A DNA stretch of 8,100 nucleotides from an uncultured Verrucomicrobiota bacterium (GTDB lineage Bacteria; Verrucomicrobiota; Kiritimatiellia; RFP12; UBA1067), in contig CAMZET010000059.1 in assembly GCA_947305825.1 (NCBI GenBank), positions 1 to 8,100 of the forward strand. The letters run 5' to 3'. Of the stretch, positions 1 through 5,372 are shown in pieces (position 1 is the stretch's first letter; each line of letters starts with the position of its first letter). A program made the position numbers and the translations under genes. Below the pieces are notes generated by a model. It made no database searches. It had not been told where the DNA came from and saw nothing but the letters and a program-made list of their open reading frames with translations.

Positions 1-1357
1 TCACGACGCCCTGGTTGAAGCGCCCGTAGTACTTCGGCTTGCCCGGCTCGTAGTTCAGCGCGTTGGCCACGTTGTCGTAGCCGTTGCCGGAGCGGTCCGG
101 AGTCAGGAACGACCTGCACCCCATGCAAGTGTACGTGTCGCCGTTGCCCGCCGTCTCGCCCTTGGAGAGCTTAAGCTCCTTCATCTTCTTCTCGGAGATG
201 TAGTCCGGCACCATGCGCTTGGCCGTGCACTTCGCCGCCAGCTCCGTCAGGTACCAGTACGGCGAGTCGGGATGGATGTTCTGCTCCTCGAGCACGTAGA
301 TGAGCTTCGGGAACGCCGGCGTCACGTACACGCCCTGCTCGTTCTTGACCCCGAGAATGCGCTCGTTGAGGACTTCCTCGATGATGAGCGCGAGGTCGCG
401 CTTCTCCGAGTCGCTCTTCGCCTCGCCAAGGTACATGTAGACCGTCACGAACGGCGCCTGCCCGTTCGTCGTCATGAGCGTCACAACCTGGTACTGGATG
501 GTCTGCACACCCTTGTTGATTTCGCGCCGTACGCGCTTCTCGACGATGCGGTCGAACGCCGCGCCGTCCATGTTCACCCCGGCATCCGCGCACTCCGCCG
601 CCAGCTCCTTGCGGATTGCCTGGCGCGACACCTCCACGAACGGCGCCAGATGCGTCAGCGATATCGACTGCCCGCCGTACTGGTTCGACGCCACCTGCGC
701 TATAATCTGCGTCGCGATGTTGCACGCCGTCGAGAACGACTTCGGCTTCTCTATCATCGTCCCGCTGATTACCGTGCCGTTCTGCAGCATGTCCTCCAGG
801 TTCACGAGGTCGCAGTTGTGCATGTGCTGCGCGAAATAGTCCATGTCGTGGAAATGGATGATTCCCTCGCGGTGGGCCTGGACGATGTCGGACGGCAGCA
901 GAAGGCGCGCCGAGACGTCTTTCGAGACTTCGCCGGCCATGTAGTCGCGCTGCACCGAGTTGATGGTCGGGTTCTTGTTCGAGTTCTCCTGCTTCACGTC
1001 CTCGTTGTTGCACTCTATGAGCGAGAGAATCTGCTTGTCGGTGGTGTTGGCCTGGCGCAGGAGGGACTGCTTGTAGCGGTAGGTGATGTACTTCTTGGCG
1101 ATTTCCAGGGCGTTGAACTCCATGATTTTCGTCTCGACGACGTCCTGGATTTCCTCGACGGTCATGGCGCGGTCGCGAGCGGCGCACACGCCGGCGACTT
1201 CCTCGGCGATGAGGCGGATGCGCCCTTCAGACAGCGCGTCCTTGTAGTCGACCGCCTGGCTCGCCTTGCGGATGGCGTTCTCTATCTTCGTGATGTCGAA
1301 CGGCTTCTCCTCGCCGCTGCGCTTGATAATCGTCATCTTCCTGGTCAAATTGTTCAT
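1..1357 (-). CDS. nrdD: Anaerobic (class III) ribonucleoside-triphosphate reductase, partial (C-terminus beyond window)
   Basis: This glycyl-radical enzyme reduces ribonucleoside triphosphates to deoxyribonucleotides without oxygen in the cytoplasm. It is activated by the radical-SAM protein NrdG, which is not in the window. Reading the minus strand from the ATG at 1357-1355 gives 452 codons with no stop before the left edge. Residues about 6-95 form an ATP-cone, the allosteric dATP/ATP domain, starting IIKRSGEEKPFDITKI. The catalytic barrel follows, with HNCDLVNLEDML at 180-191 (C182 is the likely thiyl-radical cysteine), TTNGQAPFVT at 296-305 and MGCRSFL at 412-418 (C414 is the likely second cysteine). 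The fragment stops just after NQGVV (448-452), the start of a conserved strand. The C-terminal zinc site and glycyl-radical loop lie off the window. An AGAGG Shine-Dalgarno 9 nt upstream supports M1; M8 is a less likely start. The family and domain call is firm; the cysteine roles are assigned by family analogy. Confidence 0.95.
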   Translation of the reverse strand, partial: MNNLTRKMTIIKRSGEEKPFDITKIENAIRKASQAVDYKDALSEGRIRLIAEEVAGVCAARDRAMTVEEIQDVVETKIMEFNALEIAKKYITYRYKQSLLRQANTTDKQILSLIECNNEDVKQENSNKNPTINSVQRDYMAGEVSKDVSARLLLPSDIVQAHREGIIHFHDMDYFAQHMHNCDLVNLEDMLQNGTVISGTMIEKPKSFSTACNIATQIIAQVASNQYGGQSISLTHLAPFVEVSRQAIRKELAAECADAGVNMDGAAFDRIVEKRVRREINKGVQTIQYQVVTLMTTNGQAPFVTVYMYLGEAKSDSEKRDLALIIEEVLNERILGVKNEQGVYVTPAFPKLIYVLEEQNIHPDSPYWYLTELAAKCTAKRMVPDYISEKKMKELKLSKGETAGNGDTYTCMGCRSFLTPDRSGNGYDNVANALNYEPGKPKYYGRFNQGVV

Positions 1358-1402
1358 AGCTCGGTGCCTCTAACTGGGAATCCTCGGAATTTTTCGCCCG
1401 CA

Positions 1403-1418
1403 CTACCCTATGTTGTGT
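1403..1418. promoter_or_regulatory. Weak NrdR-like half-box, partner of box 1
   Basis: The 16-mer CTACCCTATGTTGTGT matches about 11 of 16 NrdR consensus positions; the right half (TTGTGT) is good and the left half poor. On its own it would not be called. It begins exactly 32 bp from box 1, leaving a 16-bp gap, which is the usual arrangement of tandem NrdR boxes on one face of the helix. It lies just downstream of the predicted nrdD transcription start. Confidence 0.45.
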
Positions 1419-1429
1419 AGGCGACGCAT

Positions 1430-1458
1430 ATGATACACTATATATTGTGTTTTGGCAA
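1430..1458 (-). promoter_or_regulatory. Sigma70-type promoter for nrdD
   Basis: On the minus strand, TTGCCA (1458-1453) and TATCAT (1435-1430) are separated by exactly 17 bp, and each hexamer matches 5 of 6 consensus bases. Transcription would start near 1423, giving a leader of about 65 nt before the nrdD ATG. The spacer is almost entirely filled by the best NrdR box (1435-1450). This is the expected place for a repressor to block RNA polymerase. The hexamers are seen directly; the start site is inferred. Confidence 0.7.
1435..1450. promoter_or_regulatory. NrdR box 1 (strong), between -35 and -10 of nrdD
   Basis: ACACTATATATTGTGT matches the NrdR-box consensus ACACWATATATWGTGT, as I recall it, at all 16 positions. 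It is an almost perfect palindrome (7 of 8 half-site pairs). NrdR is the ATP-cone repressor of ribonucleotide reductase genes in bacteria. Its location in the core promoter of an RNR gene makes chance unlikely. The nrdR gene itself is not in the window. Confidence 0.88.
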
Positions 1459-1478
1459 GGGGGAGAGTGTCAACAAGT

Positions 1479-1494
1479 TATCAACATATAGTGT
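1479..1494. promoter_or_regulatory. Weak NrdR-like half-box, partner of the box at 1511
   Basis: TATCAACATATAGTGT matches about 12 of 16 NrdR consensus positions. The right half TATAGTGT is perfect and the left half degenerate. It starts 32 bp before the strong box at 1511, repeating the spacing of the first pair. It overlaps a TTATCAACA sequence resembling a DnaA box with one mismatch, so the assignment is less secure than for the strong boxes. Confidence 0.5.
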
Positions 1495-1510
1495 AGACAA
1501 CCTGTCCACA

Positions 1511-1526
1511 CCACTATATATAGTAT
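1511..1526. promoter_or_regulatory. NrdR box 2 (strong), second pair
   Basis: CCACTATATATAGTAT matches 14 of 16 NrdR consensus positions around a perfect ACTATATATAGT palindrome. It lies 76 bp from box 1, upstream of the nrdD promoter and about 190 bp before pyrB. A weak plus-strand promoter can be drawn through it: TAGACA at 1494-1499 and TATAGT at 1519-1524, with a long 19-bp spacer. It may assist nrdD repression by looping or cooperativity, or it may control rightward transcription. Confidence 0.72.
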
Positions 1527-1591
1527 GGTCTGGCCCGCATGGGGACGCGGAAGAAGGTGCGTCGCACGGCCAACCCCTGCCCATAAGTGCA

Positions 1592-1621
1592 GCCAAGGGC
1601 CATGTCCGGGCATGGCTTGGC
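1592..1621. other. Inverted repeat / hairpin in the nrdD-pyrB intergenic region
   Basis: Left arm GCCAAGGGCCATG (1592-1604) pairs with right arm CATGGCTTGGC (1611-1621) over 11 base pairs, with a 2-nt bulge (GG) and a 6-nt loop TCCGGG. No U-run follows on either strand, so it is not a standard intrinsic terminator. It lies upstream of the proposed pyrB extended -10. It would therefore be in pyrB mRNA only if transcription began further left, for example near box 2. Confidence 0.55.
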
Positions 1622-1653
1622 CGAATGCGGACGAGGCACGGATTGCGAAAATA

Positions 1654-1662
1654 TGGTAAAAT
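1654..1662 (+). promoter_or_regulatory. Candidate extended -10 promoter for pyrB
   Basis: TGG followed by TAAAAT gives an extended -10 element (TGn plus 5 of 6 of TATAAT) with no recognisable -35 at 17 bp. It lies in a local AT-rich island within GC-rich DNA. Transcription would start near 1669, giving a leader of about 45 nt with the AAGGAGA ribosome-binding site at 1703-1709. This is a pattern match only. Confidence 0.4.
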
Positions 1663-1713
1663 ATGTGCCGTCGCGTCTGGCGGCGCGGCTACACGGAACC
1701 TGAAGGAGACGAC

Positions 1714-2790
1714 ATGGCCAAGCTCACAGAGATATCCTGGCAGGACTTCGAGGCGCTCGCACTCGAAGACAAGAAGCCGTACCTTGAACGGGAAGACGGC
1801 AGCGGTCTGCCGTACCATACGCTCTTCGCGCAGCAGTTCGACAGGTCGCTGCTCGAGCGCCTCTGCCTGCTCGCAAACAGGATTCGCTTCATCAACAAGT
1901 CAAAAGAGGGCGCGCTTTTCCTGAAGAACGTCCTGGCGCACAAGCGCGCCATGCTCTACTTCTCGCAGCCTTCCTCGCGCACCTTCCTCTCGCACCTGGC
2001 CGCCTGCCAGATTCTCGGCATCACGACTGGTTCCGTGCGCGACGCGGCCACCTCCTCCGAATTCAAGGGCGAGAGCCACGAAGACTCCGTGCGAACCTTC
2101 TCCTCCTACTTCGACATGATTATCATGCGCTCGCCTGAGAAAGGTCTCGCCGAGAAAATGGCGTGGGAGCTGTCCAACTCCTCGCGGCCCGTGCCTATCC
2201 TCAACGCCGGTTCCGGCAAAGACCAGCACCCGACGCAGGCCCTCCTCGACATCTACACGCTCGTGCGCTCCTTCGAGACGAAGGGCGGCCTCGACGGCAG
2301 GACGGTCACATTCTGCGGCGACCTCATGCGCGGCCGCACCGTCCGCTCCCTCTCCTATCTGCTTACGAACTTCAACGGGATAAAGCAGGTGTTCGTCGCG
2401 CCGCCGGACTTGCAGGTCCCCGCCGACGTCGTCATGAACCTCGCCAAGAAAGGCGTCGATTTCGAAGTGACGGACGACCTCCGCGCCGCAGTGCGCGTCT
2501 CCGACGCCGTATACATGACGCGCATCCAGGACGAGTGGGACGAGACGAAGGGGGCGTCAGCGCGAATCGACACGAGCCGCTTCAAGTTCGGCGCGGAGGA
2601 GCTTTCGCTTCTCAAGCCTGAAGGCATAATCATGCACCCGCTTCCTCGACGCGACGAGATAGCGACGTGTTGCGACCACGACCCGCGCGCCATGTACTGG
2701 CGACAGATGCGCAACGGCATGTGGATTCGCGCCGCGCTTATCGCCGCATCGTTCGGCTTCGAGCGGCAAATAATGGACTGCGGCTACTGA
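1714..2790 (+). CDS. pyrB: Aspartate carbamoyltransferase, catalytic chain (358 aa, N-terminally extended)
   Basis: PyrB joins carbamoyl phosphate and aspartate to make carbamoyl-aspartate, the committed step of pyrimidine synthesis. Carbamoyl-phosphate binding is shown by SSRTFLS (87-93; R89 and T90), R139 in IIMRSPEKG and HPTQALLD (172-179; H172 and Q175). S114 and K118 in SSEFKGES match the loop that reaches into the neighbouring subunit's active site (S80 and K84 in E. coli). Aspartate-domain residues are R208 (GDLMRGRT), R270 and Q272 (YMTRIQDE) and L310 (HPLPR, 308-312). The MTRIQ motif and the aspartate loop separate it from ornithine carbamoyltransferase. Aligning the SxRT motifs puts about 35 extra residues at the N-terminus compared with E. 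coli. An in-frame ATG at 1663 exists, but AAGGAGA at 1703-1709 selects 1714. No regulatory chain (pyrI) is nearby. Confidence 0.95.
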   Translation: MAKLTEISWQDFEALALEDKKPYLEREDGSGLPYHTLFAQQFDRSLLERLCLLANRIRFINKSKEGALFLKNVLAHKRAMLYFSQPSSRTFLSHLAACQILGITTGSVRDAATSSEFKGESHEDSVRTFSSYFDMIIMRSPEKGLAEKMAWELSNSSRPVPILNAGSGKDQHPTQALLDIYTLVRSFETKGGLDGRTVTFCGDLMRGRTVRSLSYLLTNFNGIKQVFVAPPDLQVPADVVMNLAKKGVDFEVTDDLRAAVRVSDAVYMTRIQDEWDETKGASARIDTSRFKFGAEELSLLKPEGIIMHPLPRRDEIATCCDHDPRAMYWRQMRNGMWIRAALIAASFGFERQIMDCGY

Positions 2791-2887
2791 AGACGCCGCG
2801 CGCAAGGCACTTACGGAACAGCGGCGCCGCGCCGCCAAGACGCGCACCGCCCGAACAACCACGAAAAACCAAGGAGAACAAACGAAC

Positions 2888-3604
2888 ATGAAAGCGAAAA
2901 TCGCCATGATTGCGGCCCTCGCGGCCGGCGCGCTTTGCGCAGAAGACCTCTTCAATGCCGAAGAGCATTCCGTCACGCCGCTCGAAATCGGCATAGCCGC
3001 GCCCCTCCAGCTCCCCGGCAGCGAATGGTGCGTCTGGGGCCTGCGCTTCGGCGGCTTCTACGGCTCCAGCCATGAAATATACGGCATCGACCTCGGCGTC
3101 AGCGGCAAAACCACCATGAACGTCTACGGCGTCGAGCTCTCCGGCTTCAACCGCGTGCTGGGCGAAGTCCGCGGCATCCAGCTCGGTGTCGTGGCCAATG
3201 CCGACCGCCTCGACGTGCGCGGCGTGCAGGCCGGCGTCGTTAACTGGGACCAGGGCTCCTTCGGCGGCGTCCAGCTCGGCTTCCTCAACCTCGACACGGC
3301 CTTCTACGGTGCGCAGCTCGGCTTCCTCAACTGGGACGCGGGCGTGAGCTACGGCGCACAGGCCGCCTTCGCCAACGTGAACGTCAACGAATTCAAGGGC
3401 GCCTCCTTCGGCTTCGTCAACAAGTCCGACCGCATGGCAGGCTTCCAGCTCGGCCTCGTCAACCTCATCGACAAGACCGGCAGCGGCGTCCAGATCGGCC
3501 TCTTCAACGGCGCCGCGCAGTTCGAGGGCGTCCAGATCGGACTCTTCAACGTAATCCAGAACGCCCCGCTCCCCATCATGGCTTTCATGAACGCCAACTT
3601 CTAA
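2888..3604 (+). CDS. Secreted 12-repeat surface/outer-membrane-type protein (LA_2272-like repeats)
   Basis: The function is unknown. Residues 1-18 look like a signal peptide (MKAKIAMIAALAAGALCA, cleavage before ED). There is no proper lipobox, since the residue before C17 is leucine. After a linker, residues 51-221 consist of about twelve units of 14-16 residues, each opening G-[VAI]-[QED]-[LI]-G-[FLV]-[LVF]-N. The opening glycines are at 51, 66, 81, 96, 112, 127, 141, 156, 171, 185, 200 and 214. This pattern resembles the LA_2272-type surface repeat of Leptospira and of environmental and gut bacteria. The regular beta-strand period and the C-terminal phenylalanine (MNANF) fit export to the outer membrane, as a beta-barrel or beta-solenoid. 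AAGGAGAA lies 9 nt before the ATG. It sits 97 bp after pyrB and 21 bp before fabD, with no evident functional link to either. Confidence 0.8.
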   Translation: MKAKIAMIAALAAGALCAEDLFNAEEHSVTPLEIGIAAPLQLPGSEWCVWGLRFGGFYGSSHEIYGIDLGVSGKTTMNVYGVELSGFNRVLGEVRGIQLGVVANADRLDVRGVQAGVVNWDQGSFGGVQLGFLNLDTAFYGAQLGFLNWDAGVSYGAQAAFANVNVNEFKGASFGFVNKSDRMAGFQLGLVNLIDKTGSGVQIGLFNGAAQFEGVQIGLFNVIQNAPLPIMAFMNANF

Positions 3605-3625
3605 ACGACAACACCATATTTATCA

Positions 3626-4558
3626 ATGTCATATTGCTGCATATTTGCCGGCCAGGGCGCACAGACGCCCGGAATGGGAAAGGACTTCGCCGAGGCTGAC
3701 GCCGAAGTGGCGCGTCTCTACGACAAGGCGAACGAAGTCCTGGGTTTCGACCTGAAGAAAGTCTGCTTCGAAGGACCTGCCGAAGAACTCACGAAATCTA
3801 ACGTGTGCCAGCCGGCGATATTCGTGACGAGCTACGCGGCGTTCGTGATGCTGCGCAAGCGCGTGACGGTGGAGTTCGCTTGCGCGGCCGGGCTTTCGCT
3901 GGGCGAATGGGGGGCGTTGTGCGCGGCGGGCGTGCTCGACTTCGAGACTACCCTGCGCGTCCTGGAGGCGCGCGGGCGCTTCATGCAGGAGGCGTGCGAA
4001 GCGCAGCCTTCCGGCATGATTGCCATCGTCGGCGCCAGCGCGGAGCAGCTCTCCACGCTCTGCGAAAAGACCGGCTGCACGGTCGCGAACATCAATTCCG
4101 CCGCACAGCAGGTGCTTTCCGGCTCGAAGGAGGCGATTGCCGCAGCCGCCGAGGCCGCCAAGGAACTCGGCATAAAACGGGCAATCCCGCTCGCTACCGC
4201 CGGCGCCTTCCACTCCCCGTTCATGGCCCCGGCGCGAGAAAAACTCGCCGCCGTCCTCGACAAGGTGGAATTCCGCGCCCCGCGCTTCCCTGTCCTGTCT
4301 AACGTCACAGGCAAGCCCCACGCCTCCGACGGCGCCGCCATACGCGCCGCCATGCTCGAACAGGTCACCGGCACCACCAACTGGGCCGCCGACGTCGAGA
4401 CCGCCAAAGCCCTCGGCTGCGGCTCCTTCGTCGAATTCGGCCCGGGCAAGGTCCTCTCCGGCCTCGTCAAGAAAATCGACCCCGCCCTCGCAACCTTGAA
4501 CGTCGCCGACCTCGCGTCGCTCGACGCCACTGCAACCTCTATTAAGGAGAACAACTAA
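3626..4558 (+). CDS. fabD: Malonyl-CoA:ACP transacylase
   Basis: FabD transfers the malonyl group from CoA to acyl carrier protein, supplying extender units for type II fatty-acid synthesis. The 310 residues are normal for the family. Visible motifs are the N-terminal FAGQGAQ (7-13), the nucleophile elbow GLSLGEWGAL (89-98, S91), R116 for the malonyl carboxylate, QQVLSG (161-166), AFHSPFM (194-200, H196 completing the Ser-His pair) and VEFGPGKVLSGL (269-280). The usual GHSLG elbow has leucine in place of histidine; I recall this variant in Chlamydiae-type FabD, but I cannot check it here. There is no Shine-Dalgarno upstream: the 21-bp gap is AT-rich. The start is nevertheless fixed because the GQGAQ motif begins at residue 9. 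fabG follows after 2 bp, as expected for a fab operon. Confidence 0.96.
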   Translation: MSYCCIFAGQGAQTPGMGKDFAEADAEVARLYDKANEVLGFDLKKVCFEGPAEELTKSNVCQPAIFVTSYAAFVMLRKRVTVEFACAAGLSLGEWGALCAAGVLDFETTLRVLEARGRFMQEACEAQPSGMIAIVGASAEQLSTLCEKTGCTVANINSAAQQVLSGSKEAIAAAAEAAKELGIKRAIPLATAGAFHSPFMAPAREKLAAVLDKVEFRAPRFPVLSNVTGKPHASDGAAIRAAMLEQVTGTTNWAADVETAKALGCGSFVEFGPGKVLSGLVKKIDPALATLNVADLASLDATATSIKENN

Positions 4559-4560
4559 TC

Positions 4561-5325
4561 ATGTCGAAACTCAAAGGCAAGGTGGCGCTCGTCACCGGAG
4601 CGGCGCGCGGCATCGGCGCCCAAATCGCCATCCGACTCGCCGCAGACGGCGCCGACGTCGCCATCTGCGACCTCAAGGAAGAATGGTGCGAAGAAACCGT
4701 CAAGGCGCTCGCCGCCCTCGGCGTCAAGGCCAAGGGTTACGGCGTAAACGTCGCCGCATCCGCAGAAGTCGACGCCTGCGTCAAAGCCGTCATCGCCGAC
4801 TTCGGCCGCATCGACATCATGGTCAACAACGCCGGCATCACGAAGGACGGCCTGCTCATGCGCATGAGCGACGAAGACTGGGACGCCGTGCTGAACGTGA
4901 ACCTCAAAGGAACGTTCCTGTTCACGCGCGCCGTCTCGCGCCCGATGATGAAGAACAAGGACGCCGACGGCAGCCAAGCCGGCGGCGCCATCATCAACAT
5001 CGCTTCCGTCGTCGGCATCATGGGCAACGCCGGTCAGGCCAACTACACCGCCTCCAAGGGCGGCGTCATCGCACTGACGAAGACTACCGCCAAGGAACTC
5101 GGCAGCCGCAACATACGCTGCAACGCCGTAGCACCTGGCTTCATCCAGTCGAAAATGACCGACGTCCTCCCGGAGAAGGTCCGCGAGGCGTACATGGACA
5201 CTATTCCGCTCAAGCGTTTCGGCACGGCGCGTGACATAGCCAACGCCGTCGCCTGGCTCGCCGGCCCGGAGGCGTCCTACGTCACAGGCCAGATTATTTC
5301 CGTCAACGGCGGCATGATTGGCTGA
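4561..5325 (+). CDS. fabG: 3-oxoacyl-[ACP] reductase (SDR family)
   Basis: FabG reduces 3-ketoacyl-ACP with NADPH in the first reductive step of fatty-acid elongation. This is a classical short-chain dehydrogenase of 254 residues: Rossmann motif TGAARGIG (12-19), NNAG (89-92), catalytic N114 (NVNLKG), S149 (NIASV), Y162 and K166 (YTASK), the PG motif at 192-193 and a C-terminal SVNGGMIG. Residues about 131-142 (KNKDADGSQAGG) are a small insertion before the catalytic-serine strand compared with the 244-residue E. coli enzyme. AAGGAGA (4544-4550) lies inside the end of fabD, and the genes are 2 bp apart, so translation is probably coupled. Many SDR reductases look alike; position directly behind fabD is what makes FabG the best call. 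No acpP follows; the next gene is argJ. Confidence 0.93.
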   Translation: MSKLKGKVALVTGAARGIGAQIAIRLAADGADVAICDLKEEWCEETVKALAALGVKAKGYGVNVAASAEVDACVKAVIADFGRIDIMVNNAGITKDGLLMRMSDEDWDAVLNVNLKGTFLFTRAVSRPMMKNKDADGSQAGGAIINIASVVGIMGNAGQANYTASKGGVIALTKTTAKELGSRNIRCNAVAPGFIQSKMTDVLPEKVREAYMDTIPLKRFGTARDIANAVAWLAGPEASYVTGQIISVNGGMIG

Positions 5326-5372
5326 CGGACGGCTGGCGGCAGACACAGGCAGAAAGGACGGCGGAGACGGCA

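Noticed and set aside
272..1420. Long open frame on the plus strand, antisense to nrdD
   Set aside because: It is rich in R, L, V and H with no recognisable domain, as expected for the complement of a GC-rich gene. The minus-strand frame encodes an unmistakable NrdD.
1430..1924. Plus-strand open frame across the intergenic region and the start of pyrB
   Set aside because: It runs through the NrdR boxes and overlaps pyrB in another frame. It has no ribosome-binding site and no recognisable protein features.
2821..2836. GC-rich palindrome GCGGCGCCGC after pyrB as a terminator
   Set aside because: It is perfectly self-complementary with no loop and no following U-run. It is better explained by base composition.
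2888..2945. Lipoprotein signal for the repeat protein (cysteine 17)
   Set aside because: The residue before the cysteine is leucine, which does not fit a lipobox. A standard signal peptidase I site (LCA before ED) fits better.
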